64,000 bases of DNA from Notospermus geniculatus (lineage: Eukaryota; Nemertea; Pilidiophora; Heteronemertea; Lineidae), in contig NMRB01000450.1 in NCBI GenBank assembly GCA_002633025.1, positions 59,246 to 123,245 of the forward strand, given 5' to 3'. Of this stretch, positions 47,035-59,088 are shown piece after piece. How positions within the stretch are numbered: position 1 is the first letter of the stretch; every line of letters starts with the position of its first letter. The position numbers and the translations under genes are program-made. A model generated the notes under the pieces. It worked only from the letters and a program-made list of their open reading frames with translations, was not told the origin of the DNA and ran no database searches.

Positions 47035-47269
47035 GATGGATGAAAATCATGCATCTGCAATCTCGTACCCAGAGTTCCATGCCACATGAAACTCTGGAAA
47101 GGGCTAGACCGCTACTACTTTTGCACAGTGCAAAAATGCACTGCTGACTGCGGATGAATTTCTGACCGGTGCACAACCAACTGCGTGGGGATTCCAACGA
47201 GTTCCTACTTTATTCCTTAATAAAACATTTAACACCCAACGGAATGTTATATAATAGTATTTTTACAAA

Positions 47270-48440
47270 TACCGGAACAAATTTTAATGGCCGGGGCTAT
47301 TTGCACAGCATGCTGTGTAACTAAGGAGTGAATTTTTATTTACACAGCAAGTACGTATTTAATATTCATAAGCATCATTAGGTTCTGCCCCGCCCAAATT
47401 TTGCTGTGTAAATTAGGAAAATATGATATTTTCACAGCGAAATTTTAGAATTCGGCAAAATGAGCCATACATGGCCACTTGCAGGGTACCAACTTGGAAC
47501 GAATGCTACTTCGTATTTCGATCTCTTATGTCAGTAGATTAACGTTTGATTCTGGGCAAGTGCGTGGCGAGGTTTTACTGTACGTCCCCTACGTGTAACG
47601 TTACTCTGCCCAGGGAGCTCTTGACAAACATTTGTCATCAGAACCAGAGGTAAAGCGAGAGGGGGCGGGGGGGGGGGGAAATGCCCCCAGCGGAAAAACG
47701 TGCTTTTCATGCACATTTTGACCGAAAATTAGCAAAATATGGTCTTTTGCCAACCCCGATGACCTTTTGCCTCCCCTCAGGCCAAAAAGCTAGCTGCGCC
47801 CCTGACAACCTGTCTTATCACTTAAATATGTAGGCCGATAATTGAAGATGTTCTTCTCCGATAGGTGCCTTGGTGAAGGTCCGTCATCTGGTATTGCAGC
47901 CTGTTTCTGTGTGATGACCCAAGTCTAAGACACCTATGTGACGCATTCTGTCGGTTTTCGTCAGTCGCATAGCTGGGGTTGTGGGTCAGAGTATGGGGAT
48001 GAGTCCGAATACCAGGGTGTGCCCTTGCCCATGTTGATGTGACGATTCTGTAGCCAATTTTATCTGTGTCACCAAGATTAATTAACCAATTGTTCCATGT
48101 AGAAATTTAAAAGAGTCACAACAGTTCCCTGAGAAAAGAAAAAGAAAGAAAAAAAGGGAAAAAAAGAAAAAACTGAGACAACTACCGGGATTCGAACCCG
48201 CGACCTTTGGGTTACAGGCCCTCCATCTTTGCACTGCGCTAGTCAACAGACTGCTATCACACGTGAATAATCACTACGTTGTTTAATAGGCCCCGTGCAT
48301 AAATTAGCGTAATGCATCCTCATTATGATCTTGCGTTTTCATTGGTTAGAATCTCTGCTGTGTAAGCAGTGCGAAAACTAAGAAATATTGTACTGTTTAC
48401 ACAGCAGCTTGCTGTGCAAATAGTCACGGCGAATTTTAAT
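47270..48440. mobile_element. 1.17-kb element with 'tttgcacagca..gctgtgtaa' ends
   Basis: 'ctatttgcacagcatgctgt' at 47298-47320 and its inverted relative 'cagcttgctgtgcaaatag' at 48403-48421 bound the region, with 'ttacacagcaa' words nearby on both sides. Inside are a poly-G run (47667-47678), a poly-A-rich stretch (48130-48175) and a tRNA-like sequence. No transposase is recognised. Confidence 0.5.
48183..48256 (-). repeat. tRNA-Thr(TGT)-like pseudogene or SINE head
   Basis: On the minus strand: A-box-like 'tagcgcagtgc', an anticodon loop 'cctgtaa', a variable loop 'aggtc', and a perfect B box in 'gggttcgaatccc'. Only three anticodon-stem pairs form, position 33 is C and not T, and the acceptor arms do not pair. 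It is tRNA-derived but not a functional tRNA. The A-rich tract next to it suggests a SINE. Confidence 0.55.
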
Positions 48441-48531
48441 TTTCGGTATGATTACTTTTATCAAATAATTTGTAAAATCGATGAGCAAAAGAATCTTGTG
48501 CCGAGGTTCAGCCCTTTTCAGAGGTCTTAGC

Positions 48532-48597
48532 CGAGGAACGATGGTGGCGACCTCTTCAGATTGATGAATCCGCAGAGGTCGCCACCATCGTTCCTCG
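48532..48597. repeat. Hairpin with 24-bp arms
   Basis: 'cgaggaacgatggtggcgac' with 'ctct' pairs perfectly with 'agag' and 'gtcgccaccatcgttcctcg'; the loop is about 17 bp. The sequence to 49300 is low-complexity ('gccgccgacg', poly-T and poly-G) with no gene. Confidence 0.8.
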
Positions 48598-49304
48598 TGG
48601 CCGTTTGTAACCCTTCGGGACTTTCCGTCATTCTCGGAATCTGGCTCAGTTTCAAGGGTACATGTACCTCAGCCGCCGCCGACGCGGTCAGGCAAAAACA
48701 AAAAATTTAATTTTTGGAGTTTGGATCGAAGAGGCGGCGGGCGGAATAAAAAAAATAATAAAAAAATTTTTTTTTCCCATTTTCAGTCATGCGGACGTCG
48801 GCGGATCCGAGAATTTGAAGAATTTTTTTTTTTTTTTCAATTTCGGAAAATACATCGTCGGCGGATCCGAGCACCAAGGCATTAAAAAAGGCTGGCCTAA
48901 GAGAATATAAAGGAAGTCAACTTCCAGATTTGTACAAGAAGGAAAAAACCAGAATGGATAATGCAAATCGCTAAGCAATGAGACGAATAGGGCGAGGAGG
49001 AATGGAACAAAGGGGGGGGGGGGGGGGGAAACAAGGCCTAGACCAGAAGGGGAGCCACGTGCCATCCTAATGTGACATTAGTTGATTGTCAATCAGCTGT
49101 TCATGTCACGCTGACCTTGTTCTCTGCCGACATGGCCGATGAGAGATGCTCAAAATTGAATATAATTCACGGGAAATAGTTGTTTTGCCCCTGCAGATTA
49201 GTGTTGCTCTCCTCATTTTTTTCAACAATCGTTATCTTGATTCACTCTTTCGCTGATGATTTTTCAGGAAATTTCGATTTTATTTCGATGTATTTGCATA
49301 TCAG

Positions 49305-51284
49305 TGAATGAAATGGTCCATGGACCATGTGCTCACCTGTTGAACATACTCAAGTAATACTGGTAGTGTAATGACAGAGGGAGGTACAGTTATGAGCAAT
49401 CTGGTTCAAGTCATTCCCGAGATACAGGAGTTTGATGATTTTGGGGTTATGCCACCTGGTGGCCATACTGAGTGTCCGATCCGATCAAAATTTTATGTGC
49501 ACATATAGATATTCTAGAGGGAGCCACATATGAAATTTGGACACGCTGGGTCACGACATTCCTGAGTTATAGCACTTTGATGATTTTCGGGTTATGCCAC
49601 CTGGCGGCCATATTGGAAGTCAAATCACGCCGATATTGTACGTGCACCTAAAGGTCATATAGAGGGAGCCACATATTAAATTTGAGCACTCTGGGTCACG
49701 TCATTCCTGAGTTATAGCACTTGATGATTTTCGGGTTATGCCACCTGGCGGCCATATCGAATGTCAAGTCAGGCCGAAATTTGACGTGCACCTAAAGGTC
49801 ATCTAGAGAAAAGTGCATATCATGTTTGAGCACACCTTGTCAAGCTGTTCCTGAGTTATAGCACTTTGATGATTTTCGGGTTATGCCACCTGGCGGCCAT
49901 ATTGGATGTCCGATCGTGCCGAAACTCGGTATTTTTGAAGGTACCCCTCTAATACGCATTTATGCAGGTTGCTCAGTGAAATAATGGAGAACTGTGGCAG
50001 GTCCGTTACAGGTCCGTGTTTTTGGACAACTTCGACTTCTGTGACCTTGAAAAGTGGGTCAAATCAAAAACCTGTTATGTATGTTATGTATCCTAATTAG
50101 ATACACCTATGATAAAAATTTGGAGATGATCCAGTTATTAGTTCAGGAGTTACTGCACTTTTGTGTTTTTGGTTTTGGCCATCTGGTGGCCAAGCCGAGA
50201 ATCGAATCGGACCGAAACGTGGTGTCATAGGTAATCTGACCTAGGGGTATATCTATATAATAAGAGAGAACAGCTCATTTTTGTCACGGGTAAACTCAAA
50301 AACTACCGCACGAAGGCTGTGACACTTGGTACCAACGGGAAGCTTGCGACACGGACTAGGTTTATAGCGTCTTCGTTGTTGAAAAAATTGTGCGAAAGTG
50401 GTACGTTTAAGCGTTTTTCTGTTCGTTGCCATGGTTTCGCTTTCGTGCCTTATGACGTCATTCCACGGTGACGTCAGTACACAGTGACGTACGTACCTCG
50501 CCGGTGATTGGCACACTGGCGCCATTTCATGGTGACGTCAGACATAACTGGCCGAGTTCGATTGGTGTAATCTAGGGCAGAGTGCCCCCCCCCCCCGACA
50601 TATCAACAAACCGGCTACCATGTAGATTCCCAGCAATGTGACAGACAAACTCATGTAGGTTTGAATGTTAGATGCGCTCCTTCTGGAATTGTGCTCTAAA
50701 GTAGCAAAATTTTCAGCAAATTTCAACTTCCGAAAAATTCCTTTATTCAGTGTCACCCGAAATGCACCGGGAGACGATCAGATGAACGGCCGAGTTCGAT
50801 CGGGCAATTTTACAATTTGACAAACCGGCTAACTCCGAATGTTGATTACAGTTCATGGATTGAGCGTCAAAACGTTTACGGGATCACATGTGTAACGTTT
50901 TCAGTGTGGCCATTTCTCTGTGTGCACGCATGTTCGAAAAACCCTGGGAAACAGACCTCACTGTTTCTCTGTGTGTCGCCCATTGTCAATTTGCCGCTTA
51001 TTCCGTTACACTGGCACACGGGCCTCACTCCAAAACATTACACCGGTCATGCCGGTAACTACTGGACAACACTGCACGTGACCGAAGTGCAGAGGACCAC
51101 CGTTAACGGGACTGACATTCTGGAACCACCCCGCGCTTCATGACCTGTCATTTGACGGGTACTTTGCTAGTATGTACCAAGATTCATATCAATAGCCCCA
51201 GCGGTTACGAAACGTGACCTGCTAGGACGACGACGACGACGGACACTGCATGACGACAAAAGCTCACAGGTGAGGCTAAAATTA
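49305..51284 (-). mobile_element. Dispersed repeat copy B (motif-array element)
   Basis: This is the inverted counterpart of 31369-32912, from 'aaatggtccatggaccatg' to 'agctcacaggtgaggctaaa'. It has four units with 'ttatgccacctgg(c/t)ggccat' at about 170-bp spacing (150 bp in one interval), then 'ggtttttgat'-type sequence shared with copy A. The block from about 50240 to 51170 is not in copy A and contains a 50895-51045 relative of the 25759 element. No coding gene is seen. Confidence 0.75.
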
Positions 51285-52949
51285 TGCTGATGAGAAGGAA
51301 GTGGAGCGAGTGTCTCGCTCACTGCAAATTTTATGTGGCTAATTTCCATGAGCGTGCACACATCTGTTAACTGATCATAACGCCGCAGTGCTAGAGACCT
51401 TGGTCCAGGGAAAAAAGTACAGTACTGGCCGCTTGGAAGCTCATTCCAGGACAAGGTCCACGGTCAACGAGTAAAAATCAGGCCTTTTGGCCTCGGCGAG
51501 AGGTAAAGTGGTTCTATTGCCTGGAATAGGCTAGATTACCTGCGAGCGCCCAAACTGCACACAGCGCCACCTCCAGTCTTCGACCTAGTGACACTGCCAT
51601 CAGGTCCCTACTTTCTCGGCGGAGGATCGTAGTTCCAATACATGCCACGTGGAATTGAAGAATTTCATGGGCACGTACACGAAACGTTTTTTCGTCGACC
51701 TAATTATCTGATTGGCAACAGAAGCACGTGACAGCTGAAAAGCACATGGTCTTGTTTACATTCTGTCACTTGACCCCTCGTGACCACTCAATGCAGTGTC
51801 CTGATTGGTTGAGCTAACCAAGAACCTGTTGAGTACTTTGGTTTTATCCTTCCGATGTAGTTCCGTACGTTTTGACAACTGCAACCTCAAAATACCCTTT
51901 TTTGGCCGTTTTTGAGAGCTTTATTGGTAGATATTTTATTATTGTTTCCAAAAAGGCCTAAATTTTGGCAGAAAATGGCCTAAATTTATTCACTGCACTT
52001 TTGTGCAGGCGCATCACAGCAGTTGAAGGCTAAGGTATTATCCGGGTTTACCCATAATGCCTAGCGAAGGTAATTGGCGAGCGCCCGCAGAACCTTTTGG
52101 CGGGAGTTTAGAAACCAACTACTCGATCTGAGTTCGCTCAGTTCGCCGTTTATTGATGCCCAAAATATACCATAATCTCACCAAGTTCAGGAAGGGTACC
52201 CCATCCATATCACACAATCAGAAACTCTTTCGACCTAGAAGCGAGACGTCCAAACAGAATCAAGAGAAGCAAGGCAATGGCTTACTCAAGTGTGACAGCT
52301 CTTGGTAAAAGATCAACTCCATAAAAGGAGACACAACATCCTGGGCAGCCTATCAAGCTGAAAAGATGTCAACTCAATGCGATAGTTGCATTGATGCCCA
52401 TCTTCCAGGAAAAGGCACAGTCGGTGGTCATGATAAAACATAGGATACAGACCATCAAGAACACCAGACCGCACCTGAATCATTGCGTTTCACAGGTTGG
52501 CGCTAGGCGGCGCTATGCACGCACCAACCTGTGTCCGCACGAGCCGCATCACGCCGAATTCGGCGTAAAAAGTAATACGCGGACTGATCACAACCTGAAC
52601 TGGGTAGTCACGTGGTCTACCACGCCACGAATGTAAATCCTAGGAAAATAGCGATTAGGCTTATTTCTTGCACACTTTGCAAATAATAGACTGATATTTC
52701 GTTTGTGATGAGAAATTGTCATAGATATGACATTGTTGAGAAGAAAAGGATGATATTTGGGTTATGACCGACCCCGGCAGCTATTTCACCGTTCACTAAC
52801 GTTCAAGTACATAACTCTCAGTGGCTAACATGACATGTACAGCATATATCATACAATGCAGGCCTATGTATGTCACAATCATGATGGATAATGGGATTCC
52901 CAATGATGGGAGACATCCTAGGTAGGCCTGTTGAGGAAATTTGCAATAT
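51285..52949. other. No gene or element recognised
   Basis: Only short open frames without family features. The stretch includes 'ggttggcgctaggcggcgc' and ordinary AT-moderate sequence. No splice-linked exon chain was found. Confidence 0.4.
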
Positions 52950-53095
52950 TACGAACTTTCCGCGACATGGCATTTTTTATGACGTCATGGGGCGCGATAC
53001 CTGAGTCACGAATGTAGACTGTGTATTGGGACTAAAATGTACGCACGGTTTTAGAGAAAAAGCTGCAGCACCAAAATTATGAAATAAATCCATGT
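52950..53095. repeat. Left copy of an inverted pair (partner 57905-58065)
   Basis: Inverted shared words with 57905-58065 include 'cgaactttccgcgacatggc', 'ttatgacgtcat', 'gtacgcacggttt' and 'aaaaagctgcagcacc'. The two copies are almost 5 kb apart and the right one lies just upstream of the chromodomain exon. Confidence 0.8.
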
Positions 53096-53106
53096 AAAGT
53101 GCTTTT

Positions 53107-53345
53107 CAGAATGTCCAGTCATTTTTGCACTCATTTTACCTTGCAATGGAACCTAACCACAAACCACAAATTGGGCAATCATACGTGTGCATGTCAGTTC
53201 ACGGTTGACCGACTTTAATAGGACCTTGTTCAGGTCTATATTTGATTCAAGATAATCATGCAATCATGCACACGTATTTTGGCCCATTTGTGGTTTGTGG
53301 TTAGGTTCCATTGCAGGGTAAAATGAGTGCAAAAATCACTGGTCG
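53107..53345. repeat. Hairpin MITE (about 75-bp arms)
   Basis: 'atttttgcactcattttacc' with 'ttgcaatggaacctaaccac' is inverted at the right end ('gtggttaggttccattgca'). The spacer is about 70 bp. Non-coding. From 53346 to 54740 no gene is recognised; a small hairpin with 'gtgcattctgca' arms lies at 54056-54101. Confidence 0.75.
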
Positions 53346-54749
53346 AATTGAGGCGAACTGTGAAACGTATGGGCGAAGCCCCACTAGTACCATTATCGCC
53401 CGCAAGGACCGCCCCTGATCATCTCATACCACTACTATATAGAAATTCCAGCTGTGGAGACACAGAACAAACCAGACCATCTATTGACGAGCAGTAAACG
53501 GTCAAAGGTCGGGTATCGATCGAAAACAACCATAACTTTTTTACAGCCCCTTAGCTACTCTGGTTAATTATTAATTAGCGATTTTAATTACGATTTATAG
53601 TTCTATCAATCTCCAATAGATGGCAGAACAGCGTAGTGTTACTTATGACTCAGCCGCCAGGAGGCCCCTGCGAAGGTCACATGTGCAACGAGTGGCAGTT
53701 TACGGTCGTGGTAGTTCAATTTCTGTGGACCAACTGACTACCCGGTATTTAGGAATCATTTCGTGCCGTCTTACCCAATTTTCTACTTTTACACTAAACT
53801 AAGCTGTAAAGGGCGAAAATGCCAGTCTGAATGACTGACCGACTGACTTTTGCCAGCACAACAGAAAACCTCTCGTCATGGATCATGTACTGTACATGAC
53901 AATAATAGGCGATGTATGACATTGTATGGCTTGTATGGTGTACATGTGTAGCCCTATCCTACCCTACCCGTCGGTCATGTCGGTCGGCGCGAGGCAGGTT
54001 GCATGCATGCGCATAGGCCTAGCTAGGCCTACATGTAGGCCTACGCCTAGCTAAGTGCATTCTGCAGATGGGCTGCTCGCAGCCGATTTGCAGAATGCAC
54101 GTCACAAACATCAGGTACATGTACAACTATAGCAGTCTAATAGGCCTATATCATTCAGCCAGTATTCATGTTTCTCTTTTTCATCTATTTCAGAATTTGC
54201 ACTTGTTTTCTGTAGACTCGATTTTCTTCCTGCAACACATTATTTAATGCAACTCTTCACAAACTTTCGCAATTCTATGCATCAACCTTCTACCTGCTTC
54301 ATCTTCATCTTCCGGTACCACCCACATCTACACTAGCACCTCTCTTTCACTTCACTGGACATTCTGAAAAGCACTTTACACCTAATGGCATTACTCCTCT
54401 CTGGCAAACTCAGGAAGGCGGGGCCTAATGCCTGCCAATCATCAAGAAGAACTGTTTACATTCTATTTATACATTCTCCTTAATACAGATCTGTTAACAT
54501 TACATAATAACAATTTGGAAGTGTGGCAATGCTGGCTGATTTAATGGGTTTATACAGGATTAACCTGCCCATGGTGGTTTTAATGGCAAAGTAATTGGAC
54601 CTTTGTTGTGTGGTTTATAAATACATGTAGAATAAGATGTGTGACTGAACATTGGGTTCATGTATAGCTCTACTGTGTGTATTGAGCATTACAAACTTGT
54701 GTGATCTTGATCCCCTTCACACTATGAACCTACACATTTCGGTCTGGAC

Positions 54750-55740
54750 TGGGCAATAGGAAGGTTGAGATCAGTGACTTATCACGGATCCTTATACGTA
54801 ACGGGGCAATTCTCCGGTAACGGAATTACAAATCAGAGCAAAATTTAGTCATATTTTTTGCTGCCACCCTTATTTGGCAAATACGACGGATACGAAATCA
54901 GTCATATCGTGGGCATATCAGGCCAAAATATTTTTGAAAAGGTTCAAACCCAGTCTACAGTTCAAGCTTAAGGAGCAGTGTTGCCCACTTTGGTCGGTAA
55001 CGGAATTAATCAGAGAGACAGTGCAAAAACAGTCACCGACTTTTAAAAAATTCCTACACAATACCCGCAGAATGTATGATTACAAAAACAGTATGATAAT
55101 ACACCTTAGGTTGTCAGTTCTCAGTCCAGATATTAACCGTCACCAAATCTTTCTACTTCTGAGAGAAATTAACATTTCTAAAGACAGTTCATGGTAACGG
55201 AATTACAGAAACGGAATTACAAAAAACTCCTTCTGAAAAGAAGGCTTCAAAGTCATATTCATCCCAACTGTATTGTGTTGTATTTGTCCATTGTTCCTCA
55301 ATCAGGTCCTGTAGATGTGAAACCAACCAAAACACCATGGTTTTCATGGATGTAATCTGACCTATGACAGGCTAAAGAAGGGTACCAAAACAAGGTCATG
55401 TCAGGAGAGTCTGTGCAAAAACATGAATTTTAATTTTCATAAATTTATCTTGCCTTATAACTGAAAACACTTCACATTATAATTTTCAACAGTGCTGCCT
55501 GAACCTCCTAGATTTTTTGCTGATCTGAACGAGTTGTAATATCAAAGATGAAAATAAAAATTTGATTTTGTAATATCCATTCTCTACTGGAGAATTGCCC
55601 AACGGATAGAATTTTGTACAATGATGACAAATTTTGTCTACATTAGAATCCGTTTTTGTATAAAGGATCCATGATAAGTCGCTGATCTCAACCTCTCTAA
55701 AACAAATCGAGACAGTTTGTCCTGGTGTGACAGGAATCAA
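54750..55740. mobile_element. About 1-kb inverted-repeat-bounded element
   Basis: 'gaggttgagatcagtgactt' with 'atcacggatcc' at 54762-54800 is inverted at 55665-55700. 'aacggaattac' occurs at least four times inside. A 107-codon open frame (54874-55197) has no recognisable domain and I do not call it a gene. A second inverted pair ('tgacaggaatcaa') sits at 55728 and 55872. Confidence 0.5.
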
Positions 55741-56427
55741 AGTCCCCCTGGAATCAAAGTCCGGTCCTATTGTTCAGCGAGGGATTAGAATATGGCTATG
55801 CAGACCATCATCATTCGGATATGACCTTAGCAGGCTATTGTTTGGCGGACTTGCACTCGCATTCCTAGGACGTTGATTCCTGTCACACCAGCCATGATCC
55901 GACAATGGGGGAGGGTACATCAGTGTCCGCCACACAACAAAGCGGGCATTGGCATTCGGGAGGCCTTCTCAGACATTACACCTATACCCTACCAAATTAG
56001 CCCCAAGTTAGCAGCACAATATGAGCGTACCCCCAGAAAAAAGCCCCCTTCTGGTAAACTAGGAAAAAAACCCTGGAAAAAATCCACATTTTGGTAGTGT
56101 AGGACATAATCACCCATCACTGAGGTAGAAGAGTTCCTGATGAGATCCTTGCACTTTGGCAGGCAAAGGAAGGCTAAATGATACTCCAGACCAGCCTTAG
56201 GTTTTGACGGGGTCCAGTGACCCCATATTCTCCTTTCGCAGTTAATGATGAAATGTTGGCCTCTGTCTGATGATAAAATATTTTTCATAGGCCTAGGCCC
56301 TAATTTTAAAAAAAATTGGCTCAAGAATGCAGTTCCGAGTCACCATTGTCTGACAGTCACACGGATCGATATCACGATATCGATAAAAAGGCGACAAGAA
56401 AATTAATGGAGGTGAAACTGATTGATA

Positions 56428-56478
56428 AAAAAAGAATTGCCACACATGCTAACCACTCAGCCACTGGGGCTTATGCTA
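56428..56478 (-). repeat. 5' half of a tRNA-like sequence
   Basis: On the minus strand 'gccccagtggctgagtggtt' followed by 'agcatg' resembles an acceptor stem plus A box. No B box follows at the right distance. A fragment only. The rest of 55741-57090 shows no gene. Confidence 0.35.
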
Positions 56479-57091
56479 CGAAATGAGGGGAATAATTAGA
56501 TACTTTAGTAGGCCTACCTTGCCCAGAAAAGCATTGATATAAAACTTTTTATCCTGGTAGTGGTTATAAAATAACGTTTTCATCAAGCATATTGAAAAAA
56601 ATCCGGCATTGTGCGAGATGATACCGCCTCATCTGGCATGTCTGGAATGAAGCTCTCTGATTGGCTGTTTACGACAGTGTGAATAAGATCTGGTTTGGCG
56701 TTATTTGCACCGTGACGGTACGAATAGCCATTGCGCTTTTAGATACTCTCAATTGAATTCATCTCTGCATTCTTTCTCACTGACACACTCGTCAGAAAGC
56801 CAAGCATTGGGCATTTTCAGAACTGCAAGGGTTAATTCTCCAGCTTTTTTATGTACCGGTACGCAAGACGGTATGCTAGGGTCTGACTTCAGCCACACTT
56901 TCATTGAAGTCAGATTTTTTCTATGTTTGAAGCATTGAGAAAGGTCAAACTTTAGTTTTTCTTCAAGCTCAAATCCCACCCCACCATAATGCCACAGTTC
57001 TGCAAACCTGTATACAGTGTACCTCTGAGTATTGCCCCATACAGTCACACTATTAAAGGATTACTGCAAGAGTAATTACCCCCTGATTGCA

Positions 57092-57574
57092 TTAAAGCTG
57101 AACTGCATGCACAAAACCAGGGCCTCTCACGTTTTAAAAAAACACCCGCGCCACAGCGCGGGCAGTGTCTGAAATAACCTGGGACATCCGCCATGTTTTA
57201 GTGGGACTCCAAACATGATAGAGTACCCAAGCATGTAGATGGCAGCACCTTATTTGCGTCCTGACCACCAAGAAGTGATCAACGCTGTAAGTGCATGTGC
57301 ATGTGTAGGCCAACATATCAGAAAAGCGAAATACTGAAAAAGTGTTCAAATGAAAAAAGGAAGAGCCCGGATCCGGATTCGAACCTCCTAGTATTGGCTT
57401 GGAAGCCCGGCACGTTTTCCACTANTACATGCTTGGGTACTCTATCATGTTTGGAGTCCCACTAAAACATGGCGGATGTCCCAGGTTATTTCAGACACTG
57501 CCCGCGCTGTGGCGCGGGTGTTTTTTTAAAACGTGAGAGGCCCTGGTTTTATGCATGCAGTTCAGCTTTAACAT
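57092..57574. repeat. Near-perfect inverted repeat (149-bp arms) beside a single N
   Basis: The arms 57092-57240 and 57426-57574 differ at only one or two positions ('acacccgcgccacagcgcgg', 'cgccatgttttagtgggact', 'catgatagagtacccaagca'). The 185-bp spacer has a tRNA-like sequence. The N at 57425 is immediately before the right arm. Confidence 0.88.
57362..57424 (-). repeat. tRNA-Gly(TCC)-like fragment lacking its 5' end
   Basis: On the minus strand: 'tagtgg', an anticodon-loop-like 'cttccaa' and a perfect B box in 'ggttcgaatcc', then 'ggatccgggct'. The 5' acceptor strand and most of the D arm are cut off by the N at 57425. The anticodon stem pairs poorly. Probably a tRNA-derived repeat. Confidence 0.45.
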
Positions 57575-57667
57575 TGTACAAGTGGCCACTACTACTACTA
57601 AACTAAAGGTTTCCTGAGGTTATTATTTGCTGTGAGCTATTTTGAGACCTGTCATTCACTCCTCTCA

Positions 57668-57903
57668 CCATAGGGTGTGTATTTCACTTGGATTATTAAA
57701 CTTTATATGTGTATGGACTTTGTAACTTGAAGAATATTACATTTCGGCGGACTTCACTCACTTCACTTTTTGATTTGAAGTTCCCACCTATTTGCCATCA
57801 TCTGAAAATTCAAAAAGTGAAGTGAGTGAAGTCTGCCAAAATGTAATATTCTTCAAGTTACAAAGTCCATACACATATGAAGTTTCATAATCCAAGTGAA
57901 ATA
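57668..57903. repeat. Long hairpin (about 100-bp arms)
   Basis: 'tatttcacttggattattaa' to 'cacttcactttttga' is inverted at 57805-57903 with several mismatches ('acaaagtccatacacatat', 'agaatattacatttcggc'). A MITE candidate. Confidence 0.8.
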
Positions 57904-57904
57904 C

Positions 57905-58065
57905 ATTGACTTATTTCATAACTTGGGTGCTGCAGCTTTTTCTCTGAAACCGTGCGTACATTTTAGGCCCAATGCATAGTCTACATTCGTGACTCAGGTA
58001 ACACGCCCCATGACGTCATAAGAAACGCCATGTCGCGGAAAGTTCGTAATAGAGTTGTCGCCTGA
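57905..58065. repeat. Right copy of the inverted pair (partner 52950-53095)
   Basis: The reverse complement of 52950-53095 with modest divergence. It ends about 455 bp before the chromodomain start codon. It could be one edge of a larger mobile unit, or simply an independent repeat. 58066-58521 contains no recognised element, TATA box or coding exon. Confidence 0.75.
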
Positions 58066-58521
58066 TCACGGACAGTTCCCGATTCTCACAGTTCCGTGGT
58101 TTAAGGACAATGACCTTACCATAAGACCATTCACTTTGGCCGAGGTGTGGCGAGAGGTTGACCAATCTACGACATGTCGCGTTCCATGGTTCATTACAGT
58201 GTTTTGCGGTTGAAGGTCTTTCTCAGGCCAAGCAAAGTGCACATACGAGTGAATAGGCCTTTGTCCCGTGTTATCGAACAGTGCCAGGAGCGTTCTAGCT
58301 ATTGTTTGGTCTAGTACTGTGCATGGTACTGTGACAGCACTGTCTATAGAACAGTTCCACAGGCGTCATGGACGATCAAGGTGGCCATGGGGAGAAATGA
58401 GAGACATTTGACATGACCTGAATACAGGTGGCTCAGTGTCGTTCTGGTAACTTGTCGTCTGCTGATATGACCTAGTTTCTACTAACATCAGACCCCGGGC
58501 ATCAGACATCGGTATGGTACT

Positions 58522-58680
58522 ATGGATACACGTGCTACAACCAAGTCTGTCAATTATACAATATATTTTGAGGATCATACTGAGAGAAAACCCTCAAAAA
58601 GTAAAAAAGAGGTCCTCTTAAATATATCAGATGATTTTTTTGACGTTGAAAGGGTCGTAACAAAGCGGATAAGAACAGGA
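58522..58680 (+). CDS. Chromodomain protein, exon 1 (N-terminal half of chromodomain)
   Basis: The ATG at 58522 ('tactatgg') opens 53 codons ending at a consensus donor ('agga|gtaagt', 58680). Residues 39-53 ('FFDVERVVTKRIRTG') are the first strands of a chromodomain, and the domain is completed only after splicing to 59089 in phase 0. The position of the intron inside the domain, and the perfect fit of the two halves, make the gene model strong. Chromodomains bind methylated histone tails and are used by some mobile elements (chromovirus integrases) for targeting. The first cage aromatic is present as F40. Nothing upstream identifies a promoter. Confidence 0.8.
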
Positions 58681-58956
58681 GTAAGTATATTTTCTTACCT
58701 CACCTATTTCCCGCCTTTTTTATATCCATGTGCTTGCCATGATTAGATGTGATGCATGATAGATAACAATTGACTTATGTAACATATCCATATACAAGTA
58801 TAGAATTAGATAATCCATCAAATTTGAAAAGAATTCTAAGCCAAGTCACTAAAACTGCCTCTGTGTTTGAGATTATCACTAGAAATGATAGAGATCAGAC
58901 TGATTCTGATGGTCCATTGCCCTAGTCAAGTGAGGCCCAAGATGGGTGCTTATCTG

Positions 58957-59025
58957 AGTGGCCTACCCAAGTGGTCTAGTGCAGATAAAAGCATGGGCTC
59001 CAGGTTCAATTCCTGGGGTTCAGTT
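58957..59025 (+). repeat. tRNA-like remnant in the chromodomain-gene intron
   Basis: The plus strand has an A-box-like 'gtggtctagtgcagat' (58971) and a B box 'ggttcaattcc' (59003-59013), with 'ccaggttcaattcctgg' forming a T arm. The 5' acceptor and anticodon arms are poor. It lies in the 58681-59088 intron. Confidence 0.5.
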
Positions 59026-59088
59026 CCTACCCCAACTTTAAAAGCATCATTGCCATTAGCCCTTACTAGGTTTATTGTTTCTTTGCAG

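Noticed and set aside
48183-48256. Functional tRNA-Thr
   Set aside because: Acceptor arms do not pair, only three anticodon-stem pairs form and C occupies position 33.
54874-55197. 107-codon open frame with protein-like composition
   Set aside because: It lies inside an inverted-repeat element and matches nothing I recognise; kept only as part of that element.
58867-59088. Coding sequence upstream of KTEYLIKW in the same frame
   Set aside because: It is intron sequence: a strong acceptor ends at 59088, a tRNA-like remnant lies inside, and the upstream exon completes the chromodomain.
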